From assembly GCF_017638545.1 (NCBI RefSeq), contig NZ_CP072110.1:1426001-1490000 (forward strand): 64,000 nt of DNA, given 5' to 3'. The position numbers were made by a program, and so were the translations under genes. Below, piece after piece: positions 36,528 through 45,081 of this stretch. Numbering within the stretch: position 1 is the stretch's first letter; each line of letters begins with the position of its first letter. This stretch comes from Psychrosphaera ytuae (GTDB lineage Bacteria; Pseudomonadota; Gammaproteobacteria; Enterobacterales; Alteromonadaceae). The notes beneath the pieces are model-generated. The model saw only the letters and a program-made list of their open reading frames with translations. It searched no databases and was not told the origin of the DNA.

Positions 36528-37022
36528 TTAACGCACTGATTTTTCACCGCGGCCTAGGCCTATTACTCCCGTTCGTGCGGTTTCGACAATGTTAAATACT
36601 TGTGAAATTGTACTGATAAACGCGTCGAGCTTCTCGCCATCTCCTACCATTTGAATCGTGTAGGTCGAAGGTGTGACATCAACAATTTGCGCTCTAAAAA
36701 TATCTGCAGTGCGCTTCAATTCATCTCGTTGTGCCGGCGATACCGCTTTCACTTTTATCAGCATCAATTCGCGCTCGACATGAGATAATTCAGTCAACTC
36801 AAATACTTTTAATACGTCAATGATCTTATTGAGTTGCTTACTGATCTGTTCGGCAATTTTAGCGTCTCCGGATGTCACAACAGTCAGGCGTGACAGAGAG
36901 ACATCTTCGGTTGGCGCAACAGTTAAACTATCGATGTTAAAGCTACGCTGAGAGAACAAGCCAACCACTCGAGACAAAGCACCTGGTTGGTTTTCTATGA
37001 TCAGAGAAATAATTCGCTTCAT
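36528..37022 (-). CDS. ilvH: acetolactate synthase small (regulatory) subunit
   Basis: A 164-residue regulatory subunit: N-terminal ACT domain (MKRIISLIIENQPGALSRVV, then RSFNIDSLTV) that binds valine for feedback control in characterised enzymes, and a C-terminal second domain. It overlaps the stop of ilvI by four bases (ATGA) and has AAGGAGAG upstream, the classic arrangement for a coupled catalytic/regulatory pair. Last gene of the ilvCDAIH run. Confidence 0.96.
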   Translation of the reverse strand: MKRIISLIIENQPGALSRVVGLFSQRSFNIDSLTVAPTEDVSLSRLTVVTSGDAKIAEQISKQLNKIIDVLKVFELTELSHVERELMLIKVKAVSPAQRDELKRTADIFRAQIVDVTPSTYTIQMVGDGEKLDAFISTISQVFNIVETARTGVIGLGRGEKSVR

Positions 37023-38782
37023 GAACGCTCTCCTTTTCTGATCCACATATCGTTAACTGCACCACCTTTAATTTGCATTGGGTAAACGTGTTCCTCTTCG
37101 TTAACTATCACATTGATAAATACAAGGCGGTCTTTTATCGACAACGCATTTGCCAAGTCTTGTTCTAAAGAATCAGCACTATCAATCGTAACGCCAACAT
37201 GACCGTAAGCTTCAACTAGCTTGGTAAAATCAGGTAAGGATTCCATATAGGAGTGAGAGTGGCGACCTTGATAAATCATGTCTTGCCATTGTCTAACCAT
37301 ACCCAAAGAAGAGTTATTCAAAAGAACAATTTTGACCGGAATATTGTATTGCAGACAGGTCGATAATTCTTGAATATTCATTTGAATCGAACCGTCACCT
37401 GATACACAAACCACCTGAGCATCTGGATAAGCTAACTTAACTCCCATCGCGGCAGGAAAACCAAAACCCATGGTCCCAGCACCGCCTGAGTTAATCCATC
37501 GTCTTGGTTTATCAAACGGATAATATTGCGCCGCAAACATTTGGTGTTGACCTACATCTGAGCACACAAATGCATCACCGTCAGTAACCTTGTACAACGC
37601 CTCGATAACCTGTTGGGGCTGAATCGAGCCCTTAGGTTGGTCGCCTTCAGTTAGTGCTGCGTCGACACTCTCTTTTTTATAGTTCAAAGAGTCTCGCGCA
37701 CGCCACTGATCAATTTGGGTCCACCAAGCCTGCTGAGCTTTTGTATCTGGCTCATAACCAATTGCGTACAGACGAGCAAGCAGCTGATCAACGACCTGAG
37801 ACAAATCCCCAACAATTGGAATATGGGCATTCACAATTTTGGCAATCGTAGCAGGGTCAACATCAACGTGTATAATCGTCGCATTAGGACAAAACTTTTC
37901 GATGTTGTTAGTCACTCGGTCGTCAAATCTTGCCCCTAGCGCCAAAATCACATCGGCATTCGCCATGGCACTATTGGCTTCATAAGTTCCATGCATACCT
38001 AACATGCCCAAAAATTGTGGGTGAGTCCCCGGAAATCCCCCTAACCCCATCAATGTATTGGTCACAGGCGCATTTAAAACCTCAGCTAACTCTTTTAGTT
38101 GCGCAGATTTATCTGAGGTAATCAGGCCACCGCCTGTATAAATAACGGGTCTCTTAGCTGAAGTTAAAGTTGCTACCGCCTTATTGATCTGCTTTTGATG
38201 GCCTTTCTTAGTTGGCTTGTACGAGCGCATCTCAATATTTTTAGGCAATGCAAAATCATACAAAGGCGTGTTATGGACTAAGTCTTTTGGGATATCGACG
38301 ACAACAGGCCCCGGCCGACCTGTCGTAGCGATATAAAATGCTTTAGCTATGTACTCAGGAATATCTTCGGTTTTTAGACACAAAAAGCTGTGCTTTACGA
38401 TAGGACGCGAACAACCAATCATGTCAGTTTCTTGGAATGCATCTTGACCAATGACCGAGCTCGGGACCTGTCCTGAAATCACAACCATAGGAATAGAGTC
38501 CATATACGCAGTCGCAATGCCTGTAATAGCATTCGTTGCGCCTGGCCCTGAAGTCACTAATACGACCCCAGGTTTACCTGTTGCTCTTGCATAACCGTCC
38601 GCAGCATGTGTTGCAGCTTGTTCGTGACGGACTAAAATATGCTCGATGTCAGGCTCTTGATATAAGGCATCGTATATATCTAATACCGCGCCGCCCGGAT
38701 AACCAAATAACAATTCAGTTCCAAGTTCCTTTAGTGATTGGATCACCATTTGGGCGCCGGTGAGCCGAAGCTTTTCCGTCAT
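37019..38782 (-). CDS. ilvI: acetolactate synthase large (catalytic) subunit
   Basis: A 587-residue ThDP- and FAD-dependent enzyme making 2-acetolactate (Val/Leu path) or 2-aceto-2-hydroxybutyrate (Ile path). Motifs: the catalytic glutamate in HILVRHEQAATHAADGYARA, VTSGPGATNAITGIATAYMD, and the ThDP-Mg site VVCVSGDGSIQMNIQEL through LNNSSLGMVRQWQ. I chose the ATG at 38782; a GTG 12 bases upstream is possible. It starts 14 bases after ilvA ends. Sequence is closest to IlvI-type subunits, consistent with the IlvH-type partner. Confidence 0.96.
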   Translation of the reverse strand: MTEKLRLTGAQMVIQSLKELGTELLFGYPGGAVLDIYDALYQEPDIEHILVRHEQAATHAADGYARATGKPGVVLVTSGPGATNAITGIATAYMDSIPMVVISGQVPSSVIGQDAFQETDMIGCSRPIVKHSFLCLKTEDIPEYIAKAFYIATTGRPGPVVVDIPKDLVHNTPLYDFALPKNIEMRSYKPTKKGHQKQINKAVATLTSAKRPVIYTGGGLITSDKSAQLKELAEVLNAPVTNTLMGLGGFPGTHPQFLGMLGMHGTYEANSAMANADVILALGARFDDRVTNNIEKFCPNATIIHVDVDPATIAKIVNAHIPIVGDLSQVVDQLLARLYAIGYEPDTKAQQAWWTQIDQWRARDSLNYKKESVDAALTEGDQPKGSIQPQQVIEALYKVTDGDAFVCSDVGQHQMFAAQYYPFDKPRRWINSGGAGTMGFGFPAAMGVKLAYPDAQVVCVSGDGSIQMNIQELSTCLQYNIPVKIVLLNNSSLGMVRQWQDMIYQGRHSHSYMESLPDFTKLVEAYGHVGVTIDSADSLEQDLANALSIKDRLVFINVIVNEEEHVYPMQIKGGAVNDMWIRKGERS

Positions 38783-38796
38783 TGTCTTTCCCACTT

Positions 38797-40383
38797 TTAT
38801 TTTAAAAATAACTCAAAAATTGGATTGTCGGTTTCATCAAACCAATCAAATCCGGTTTCATCTAAATGCTGATGTAATCGCTCAATATTGCGCGTCAATT
38901 GTTGTGTTGTGTTTGGTTCAGTTGACGTTGAAACGTTGAAGCCACACAACACCTGTCCTATCGCAGCACCGTGATTGCGATAGTGAAATAAAGTAATGTT
39001 CCAGCCATCACCCAAAGTACTCAAAAACTTTGACAAGGCACCAACGTGTTCAGGAAACTCAAAGCGATACAGCCGCTCAGTAAATTGATCATTCAACTTA
39101 CCTCCAATCAAATGACGTCCGTGTAATTTAGCCATCTCATTATTCGATAGATCGGTAAAAGCAAAATTTCCCTGTGCTAAACGATGAAACACTTGTTCTA
39201 ACTCTTGATGGCCTTGGCGTAATTTAAGACCGACAAAAATTTCCGCTTCGTTTAAGTCAGGCTGAAAGCGATAATTAAACTCGGTTACAGCTAATGGCCC
39301 CAAGGTTTTACAGAAGTTTAAAAAACTGCCCTTTTGCTCTGGGATTTTAACCGCCAAAATCGCTTCTTTATTGGCACCTAACTCAGTGCGCTCGGATACG
39401 TAACCTAATGTATTAAAATTAAGGTTGGCACCTGAGCATATAGCCGCGATGTTCATCACCGGCTGAGCTTTGTTATCAATATCGCTATCTGAACTATCCT
39501 GTTGTTTGAGCCACTTTTTACTGCCAGCTAAGGCAACGGCGCCCGAAGGTTCGACACACACTCTTTGGTCGTCAAAAATATCCTTTATCGCACTGCAAAT
39601 TTCATCCGAACTAACAGTTATACAATCGTCAATAAACTGGTTTGCCACATCAAAACTGACATTGCCGACTTTTTTAACCGCCATACCGTCAGCAAAACTA
39701 CCAACGTAGTCCAATAACACCGGCTCTCCTGCGCGCCAAGCTGCACCAAAAGAAGCGGCCGTTTCGTCTTCAACTGCGATGACTTTAATGTGAGGTGCGA
39801 GCTGCTTAATATAAAAGGCAACCCCAGCCAACAAACCACCGCCGCCAACCGGCACAAACACAGCATCTAAGTGGTCGTGTTGTTCCAGTAACTCTTTTGC
39901 AACCGTACCTTGTCCAGCTATAACATCGATGTCATTAAACGGCGGGACAAATACAGCGCCCGATTCCTGTGCTAGTTGCTGAGCATAATCATTCGCTTCA
40001 TCAAAGGTCTCACCGTGTAACACGGCTTCGCCACCAAAACGTTTAACCGCATCTACCTTAATACCAGGTGTTGTGATCGGCATGACGATTTTGGCCGATA
40101 AACCCAATGTGCTTGCCGACAAGGCGACGCCCTGAGCATGATTTCCAGCAGAAGCGGTAATAACACTTTGATGACCCTGTTTGGCCAGCTTTTTAATTTT
40201 GTTGTGTGCCCCTCTGATCTTAAATGAAAAGACTTTTTGTAAATCTTCTCGCTTAAGCCACAACTTATGACCTGTACGGGCCGACAAATCTGTGAGCTCA
40301 GTCAGGGGCGTGTGCTCAACGATGTCATAAATCGGAGCTAACAATATATCTTTGAGTAGAACACTTGGGTCAACGCTTTTCAC
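38797..40383 (-). CDS. ilvA: threonine ammonia-lyase, biosynthetic
   Basis: A 528-residue PLP enzyme converting threonine to 2-oxobutanoate, the first committed step to isoleucine. The PLP lysine is in VFSFKIRGAHNKI, the phosphate-binding glycine loop in VPVGGGGLLAGVAFYIK, and TASAGNHAQGVALSA is characteristic. The C-terminal third holds two ACT-like regulatory domains (feedback by Ile, relief by Val), as in the 514-residue E. coli enzyme. GTG start sharing one base with the TAG stop of ilvD, indicating translational coupling. Confidence 0.96.
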   Translation of the reverse strand: MKSVDPSVLLKDILLAPIYDIVEHTPLTELTDLSARTGHKLWLKREDLQKVFSFKIRGAHNKIKKLAKQGHQSVITASAGNHAQGVALSASTLGLSAKIVMPITTPGIKVDAVKRFGGEAVLHGETFDEANDYAQQLAQESGAVFVPPFNDIDVIAGQGTVAKELLEQHDHLDAVFVPVGGGGLLAGVAFYIKQLAPHIKVIAVEDETAASFGAAWRAGEPVLLDYVGSFADGMAVKKVGNVSFDVANQFIDDCITVSSDEICSAIKDIFDDQRVCVEPSGAVALAGSKKWLKQQDSSDSDIDNKAQPVMNIAAICSGANLNFNTLGYVSERTELGANKEAILAVKIPEQKGSFLNFCKTLGPLAVTEFNYRFQPDLNEAEIFVGLKLRQGHQELEQVFHRLAQGNFAFTDLSNNEMAKLHGRHLIGGKLNDQFTERLYRFEFPEHVGALSKFLSTLGDGWNITLFHYRNHGAAIGQVLCGFNVSTSTEPNTTQQLTRNIERLHQHLDETGFDWFDETDNPIFELFLK

Positions 40384-42227
40384 TAACTTAATAAACTCTT
40401 ATCTCTTACCGCCCCTTGGTCAGCGCTTGTTGCAAAAGCAGCATACGCTTTTAGGGCAAAACTAACTTCTCGGTCGCGATGTTCTGGTCGCCATGCTTTG
40501 TCGCCTTTGGCTTCCATTTGTTGTTTTCGTTTGCTCAATTCTTGTTCTGATACCACAAGCTCGATTTTGCGATTTGGGATATCAATATCAATTCGATCGC
40601 CATTTTGAATCAACGCAATAGGGCCTTTGTTTGCAGCCTCTGGCGAAACATGGCCAATAGACAAACCTGACGTTCCACCAGAAAAACGTCCATCGGTGAT
40701 CAACGCACATTTGGTGCCTAATCCCATCGACTTTAAATAGCTCGTCGGATACAACATTTCTTGCATCCCTGGACCACCTTTGGGGCCTTCGTAACGGATA
40801 ACAACCACTTCTCCAGCAACGACTTCGCCATTTAAAATACCGTTAACGGCATCGTCTTGACTCTCGTACACGTGCGCAGGACCAGAAAAAGTAAGATTTT
40901 CTTCGGCTACGCCAGCCGTTTTTACAATGCAGCCTTTTGGCGCAATATTACCGGACAAGTTAGCTAAGCCGCCATCTTGGCTAAATGCAAATTCACGACT
41001 GCGAATACAACCGGCTTCGCGATCGTCATCCAACTCTGGCCAATAACAATCTTGGCTAAAGGCTTTGGTGGTCGGAATCCCTGCAGGGCCAGCTTTGTAA
41101 AAAGACAAAACATCGGCATCTTGGCTTTGTTTGATATCCCACTTCGCCAAAACATCTTTAAGTTGGCCACAAATATGACCTACGGAATCGTCTAACAAAT
41201 TGGCTCGTTGTAATTCGCCCAATATAGCCATAACGCCACCTGCTCGGTGCACATCTTCCATGTGATAATCTTTAGTTGCAGGTGCTACCTTACAAAGATA
41301 AGGAACCTCTCGAGATAAACGGTCAATGTCATCCATCGAGAACTCAACTTCACCCTCATGTGCAGCAGCGAGTAAATGGAGTACCGTGTTGCTCGAGCCA
41401 CCCATAGCTATATCTAAGCACATTGCATTTCTAAACGCCTGCTGGTTGGCAATATTTCTCGGTAATACTGAATAGTCATCGTGTTTATAGTGGCGTTCGC
41501 ACAGCTCAACAATTAACTTACCGGCTTGTTCAAACAAGCCTTTGCGTTGAGCATGAGTGGCTAACATTGATCCATTGCCCGGTAATCCTAACCCCAAAGC
41601 TTCTACTAAACAGTTCATTGAATTGGCAGTGAACATTCCGGAACACGAACCACAGGTGGGACACGCGGAGCGCTCGACTTGTTTAACAGTCTCGTCATCA
41701 ACACTTGGGTCTGCGGCCTGAACCATGGCATCAACAAGGTCCAGTTTGATCACTTGATCTGACAACTTGGTTTTGCCTGCTTCCATCGGTCCACCAGATA
41801 CAAAAATTACTGGGATATTTAACCTTAGCGCAGCCATTAACATGCCCGGTGTGATCTTGTCGCAATTAGATATACACACCATGGCATCGGCACAATGGGC
41901 ATTAACCATATATTCCACTGAATCAGCGATAAGCTCACGCGACGGAAGGCTATACAACATGCCACCGTGGCCCATGGCAATACCATCATCAACCGCAATG
42001 GTATTAAATTCTTTAGCAATGCCACCAGCCGCTTCTATTTGCTCGGCGACAAGCTGTCCAACTGGCTGCAGGTGAACGTGGCCCGGTACAAACTGAGTGA
42101 AAGAGTTAACGACCGCGATTATCGGTTTGCCAAAGTCTTGCTCTTTAACGCCAGTTGCTCGCCATAAAGCGCGCGCGCCAGCCATGTTTCTGCCGTGTGT
42201 TGTGGTTGCGGATCTCAGTTTTGGCAT
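40383..42227 (-). CDS. ilvD: dihydroxy-acid dehydratase
   Basis: A 614-residue Fe-S dehydratase for the third common step of Ile and Val synthesis. Cluster cysteines appear in CISNCDKITPGML and SACPTCGSCSGMFTANSMNC; the C-terminal SGGTSGLSIGHVSPEAA is typical. E. coli IlvD is 616 residues. ATG behind AAAGAGTAACTA, 62 bases after ilvC; that gap shows no terminator or leader peptide, so ilvC and ilvD are probably one transcript. Confidence 0.97.
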   Translation of the reverse strand: MPKLRSATTTHGRNMAGARALWRATGVKEQDFGKPIIAVVNSFTQFVPGHVHLQPVGQLVAEQIEAAGGIAKEFNTIAVDDGIAMGHGGMLYSLPSRELIADSVEYMVNAHCADAMVCISNCDKITPGMLMAALRLNIPVIFVSGGPMEAGKTKLSDQVIKLDLVDAMVQAADPSVDDETVKQVERSACPTCGSCSGMFTANSMNCLVEALGLGLPGNGSMLATHAQRKGLFEQAGKLIVELCERHYKHDDYSVLPRNIANQQAFRNAMCLDIAMGGSSNTVLHLLAAAHEGEVEFSMDDIDRLSREVPYLCKVAPATKDYHMEDVHRAGGVMAILGELQRANLLDDSVGHICGQLKDVLAKWDIKQSQDADVLSFYKAGPAGIPTTKAFSQDCYWPELDDDREAGCIRSREFAFSQDGGLANLSGNIAPKGCIVKTAGVAEENLTFSGPAHVYESQDDAVNGILNGEVVAGEVVVIRYEGPKGGPGMQEMLYPTSYLKSMGLGTKCALITDGRFSGGTSGLSIGHVSPEAANKGPIALIQNGDRIDIDIPNRKIELVVSEQELSKRKQQMEAKGDKAWRPEHRDREVSFALKAYAAFATSADQGAVRDKSLLS

Positions 42228-42289
42228 TAGTTACTCTTTTTTTGGGCTCTTGTTACAGGCGTTTATTTTTTAACACTATTTTTGAACAC

Positions 42290-43774
42290 TTACTTTTGAA
42301 CAACTATGGCTTTCATATCAGTCATGTACTGACGTAAAGTTTTGCCAATGGTCTCTACCGGGTGCAGGCGAATTTCATCATTCACTGCCACTAATTCAGT
42401 ATTGCTCACTGAGTGAGAGTCAACAGATAAACCGCTACCTATCTCTTCGTTACTCAGAGTTGGCATCAAGTGCTCTCGCAATAACGGAATAGCTTGATGG
42501 CAGAATAAGTAATTACCATACTCCGCTGTGTCAGAAATAGTAACGTTCATTTCGTACAAACGTTTACGTGCAATCGTATTCGCAATAAGTGGTGTTTCGT
42601 GCAGGGATTCATAATAAGCTGATTCTGGCAAAATGCCGGACTCAACCATGACTTCAAAAGCCAGCTCTACCCCTGCTTTGATCATTGCAACGACAAAGAT
42701 GCCATTATCAAAGTACGCTTGCTCATCAAGAGGCTCATGGTTTGATGGTGCACGTTCAAACCCTGACTGCAGTGTTTCTTCACGCCAAGTCAGTAAGTTT
42801 CTATCGTTATTACTCCAGTCTTCCATCATAGTTTTAGAAAACTCACCAGTAATAATATCGTCCATGTGTTTTTCGAATAACGGACGTAGTAACCCTTTAA
42901 TTTCATTTGCTAACTTGTGTGCTCTGAGTTTTGCTGGATTAGATAGGCGGTCCATCATGTGAGTAATGCCACCAATTTTCAGTGCTTCGGTGACTGTCTC
43001 TAAGCCTTGTTGTAAAAGCTCTGCGGCATATCCATGGTCGACGCCGTTTTCTGCCATTTTGTCAAAACCCAAAATTGCCGCTGTCTGTAACATGCCACAT
43101 AAGATAGTTTGTTCACCCATTAAGTCGGACTTTACTTCAGCGACAAAAGACGACTCTAACACTCCAGCTCGGTCACCTCCTGTTGCAGAGGCTAATGCTT
43201 TCGCTTGGCTCAACCCCAAACCCTGCGGGTCATTTTCGGGATGAACAGCAATCAGAGTCGGAACCCCAAATCCACGTAAATATTCATTGCGAACTTCTGA
43301 ACCCGGACACTTTGGCGCGCACATGATGACGGTGATGTCTTCACGAATTTGTTTGCCTTCTTCGACAATGTTAAAACCATGAGAGTAAGCCAGCGTCGCG
43401 CCTTGTTTCATCAAAGGCAAAACTGAATCCACTGCCGCTGTGTGCTGTTTGTCTGGCGTTAGGTTGTATACCAAGTCAGCACTTGGCACTAACTCTTCGA
43501 CGGTACCGACGGTAAAGCCATTGCCCGCTGCGTTTTTGTATGACTGACGTTGCTCTTTGATGGCGGCGGGGCGCAATGCATAACTGACATCCAAGCCAGA
43601 ATCTCGAAGGTTAAGACCTTGATTTAAGCCCTGTGCACCACAGCCGAGGATCACGATACTTCTGCCACTCAAGGCCTGACAGCCATCCGCGAATTCACTT
43701 CGATCCATAAAACGGCACTGGCCCAGTTGATTTAACTTGTCTTTAAAACTCAGTTGGTCGAAATAATTACTCAC
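42290..43774 (-). CDS. ilvC: ketol-acid reductoisomerase, class II
   Basis: A 494-residue NADPH- and Mg2+-dependent enzyme isomerising and reducing acetolactate. The N-terminus S-N-Y-F-D-Q-L, the NADP loop VILGCGAQGLNQGLNLRDSG and the duplicated C-terminal knotted domain mark the long (class II, E. coli-like) form. I chose the GTG at 43774, which aligns with the E. coli N-terminus; the frame extends four codons further. It heads the leftward ilvCDAIH genes and diverges from ilvY, the same layout as E. coli ilvYC, where IlvY with acetolactate activates ilvC. Confidence 0.97.
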   Translation of the reverse strand: MSNYFDQLSFKDKLNQLGQCRFMDRSEFADGCQALSGRSIVILGCGAQGLNQGLNLRDSGLDVSYALRPAAIKEQRQSYKNAAGNGFTVGTVEELVPSADLVYNLTPDKQHTAAVDSVLPLMKQGATLAYSHGFNIVEEGKQIREDITVIMCAPKCPGSEVRNEYLRGFGVPTLIAVHPENDPQGLGLSQAKALASATGGDRAGVLESSFVAEVKSDLMGEQTILCGMLQTAAILGFDKMAENGVDHGYAAELLQQGLETVTEALKIGGITHMMDRLSNPAKLRAHKLANEIKGLLRPLFEKHMDDIITGEFSKTMMEDWSNNDRNLLTWREETLQSGFERAPSNHEPLDEQAYFDNGIFVVAMIKAGVELAFEVMVESGILPESAYYESLHETPLIANTIARKRLYEMNVTISDTAEYGNYLFCHQAIPLLREHLMPTLSNEEIGSGLSVDSHSVSNTELVAVNDEIRLHPVETIGKTLRQYMTDMKAIVVQK

Positions 43775-43847
43775 AGCGATTCTCACAGTCGAAAAAAAAT
43801 GATGATTTGACTATAAAAACTTAACGTTATTTCGTAAATTGATATAA

Positions 43848-43875
43848 ATGAAAGTATAGATTTCATATTTTGAAA
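43848..43875. promoter_or_regulatory. candidate tandem IlvY operators
   Basis: ATGAAA (43848-43853) and TTTCAT (43861-43866) form one dyad; TTTCA and TGAAA (43861-43865, 43871-43875) form a second, sharing an arm. Overlapping dyads of this spacing between a LysR gene and its divergent target are typical LysR-type sites. Confidence 0.5.
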
Positions 43876-43899
43876 TAAATTAATAGTCATCGAGGCATC

Positions 43900-44745
43900 A
43901 TGGATATTAAATCACTGCAGGTTTTTGTGGATTTGGCCAAAGAACTGCACTTTTCAAAAACGGCTAAACGTCACTACATGAGTGCTCCAACTTTAAGCCG
44001 AGTGGTTCAGCGGATGGAGGAAGAGCTCGATGCGTCGCTGTTTGAAAGAGATAATCGCAAAGTCAAACTGACACCCGAGGGCAAACTGTTTTTGGATTAC
44101 GCCCACGAAGTTCTGCAAAGCTGGCAAGGACTGCAGCGCCAGCTCCATCCAGAACAAAACAATCTGACCGGTGAAATTCGGATTTTTTGTTCAGTGACGG
44201 CCTCGTATAATTTTTTGCCTAAGGTGATCACTGAGTTTCGCCACCAGCACCCAGCGGTGGATTTTCATATCACCACTGGCGCTGCTTCCGATGCCCTACC
44301 CATTTTGGAACGCGGTGATGCTGATGTGGTGATTGCTGCCACTCCCCCGAAGCTCGATAGTCACCTGAGTCACAAACCCCTTGGTGAAGTCCCGTTAAAA
44401 ATCATTGTCCCAAAAGGTCAAAAGCACCAGTGGCGTAGTTTACCGCTAGTCATGCCAGACTTCGGTTTAGCCCAAACGCATCTCAACGATTGGCTCAAGC
44501 GAGTCGGTCACAACCCCGGAATCTATTCGACAGTTTCTGGTCATGAGGCACTAGTGAGCATGGTTGCGTTAGGCTGTGGATTGAGTATTGCGCCTGAGAT
44601 CATCATTGAACAATCACCGGTCCGAGATAAGGTCGACATGCTCGACACCCTGGTACAGCCAGAGTCTTTTGTGGTGGGGATCTTCTGCAAAAAACGACAG
44701 CTAAAAAGTCCTTTGCTCGATGCCTTTTGGAAAAATAATCAATAA
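43900..44745 (+). CDS. ilvY: LysR-type transcriptional activator IlvY
   Basis: A 281-residue regulator: N-terminal winged helix (MDIKSLQVFVDLAKELHFSK, then SAPTLSRVVQRMEEELDASL) and a periplasmic-binding-protein-like effector domain. The strong match of the N-terminus to E. coli IlvY and the divergent position at ilvC give the assignment. In E. coli the inducers are acetolactate and acetohydroxybutyrate. The leu leader starts just after it. Confidence 0.93.
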   Translation: MDIKSLQVFVDLAKELHFSKTAKRHYMSAPTLSRVVQRMEEELDASLFERDNRKVKLTPEGKLFLDYAHEVLQSWQGLQRQLHPEQNNLTGEIRIFCSVTASYNFLPKVITEFRHQHPAVDFHITTGAASDALPILERGDADVVIAATPPKLDSHLSHKPLGEVPLKIIVPKGQKHQWRSLPLVMPDFGLAQTHLNDWLKRVGHNPGIYSTVSGHEALVSMVALGCGLSIAPEIIIEQSPVRDKVDMLDTLVQPESFVVGIFCKKRQLKSPLLDAFWKNNQ

Positions 44746-44752
44746 AAAATTC

Positions 44753-44781
44753 TTGCATGTTTCAGAATTAGTGTGCTAGCT
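44753..44781 (+). promoter_or_regulatory. possible leu operon promoter
   Basis: TTGCAT (44753-44758), 17 bases, then CTAGCT (44776-44781) with TG just upstream. The -10 box is weak, but placement 20 bases before the first leader start and its ribosome site (AAGGGG) is right. Confidence 0.4.
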
Positions 44782-44801
44782 CTAAATAAGGGGCGTCACT
44801 G

Positions 44802-44861
44802 ATGAAAACAAAAACATCCACAACGACGTCCAGGTTATTACACGGGAAAATGCGATTTTGA
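44802..44861 (+). CDS. leu leader reading frame 1 (19 aa)
   Basis: ATG with an excellent ribosome site (AAGGGG, 8 bases upstream) opens a 19-codon frame rich in Thr (five codons) with a TTA-TTA leucine pair, ending in TGA at 44859-44861. The stop overlaps the TTG that begins the Leu-rich frame in a TTGA junction. One extra T in the T4 run at 44856-44859 would fuse both frames into a single 53-residue leader peptide. It is therefore either a coupled uORF or the first half of a frameshifted leader. Confidence 0.6.
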   Translation: MKTKTSTTTSRLLHGKMRF

Positions 44862-44962
44862 AACAAACGACAATACATTCAAAAGTTGGTGCTAGAGATA
44901 ACTCTATCACCCTAAAAAACCTGACAATTTTTACTTTACTGCTGCGCTTATTGGTTCGGTAG
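44858..44962 (+). CDS. leucine-rich leu leader peptide (frame 2)
   Basis: A 34-codon frame ending in a run of leucine codons (TTA CTG CTG, CGC, TTA TTG at 44936-44953) two codons before the TAG at 44960-44962. This is what an attenuator leader requires: ribosomes stall there when Leu-tRNA is scarce. The analogue is E. coli leuL, which has four consecutive Leu codons. The only in-frame start-like codon is TTG at 44858, overlapping the stop of frame 1, so it is presumably reached by coupling or frameshift. Confidence 0.65.
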   Translation: MKQTTIHSKVGARDNSITLKNLTIFTLLLRLLVR

Positions 44963-45020
44963 ATCGGGTTTATTCGCATAAAAATTACGCGCAAAGCCCG
45001 GTCCCTAGACCGGGCTTTTT
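44918..45020 (+). promoter_or_regulatory. leu transcription attenuator (mutually exclusive helices)
   Basis: Four segments can be paired by eye. Segment 1, AACCTGA (44918-44924), pairs with TCGGGTT (44964-44970). Segment 2, GATCGGGTTT (44962-44971), pairs with AAAGCCCGGTC (from 44993) over ten bases with two G-U pairs, making the antiterminator. Segments 3 and 4, AAAGCCCGGTC and GACCGGGCTTT, form the terminator. A ribosome stalled on the Leu codons leaves segment 2 free (read-through); one reaching the TAG covers it (termination). Confidence 0.72.
44992..45020 (+). terminator. intrinsic terminator of the leu attenuator
   Basis: AAAGCCCGGTC-CCTA-GACCGGGCTTTTT, a perfect 11-bp stem ending in a T tract, 62 bases ahead of leuA and after the leader stop. 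It has no other gene to terminate except ilvY, 250 bases upstream. Confidence 0.85.
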
Positions 45021-45081
45021 AGTTTATGGCGTTTGGTTTTATAGCGTTTGGTTATCAAATTAAGACAAATAGGAATCGACG

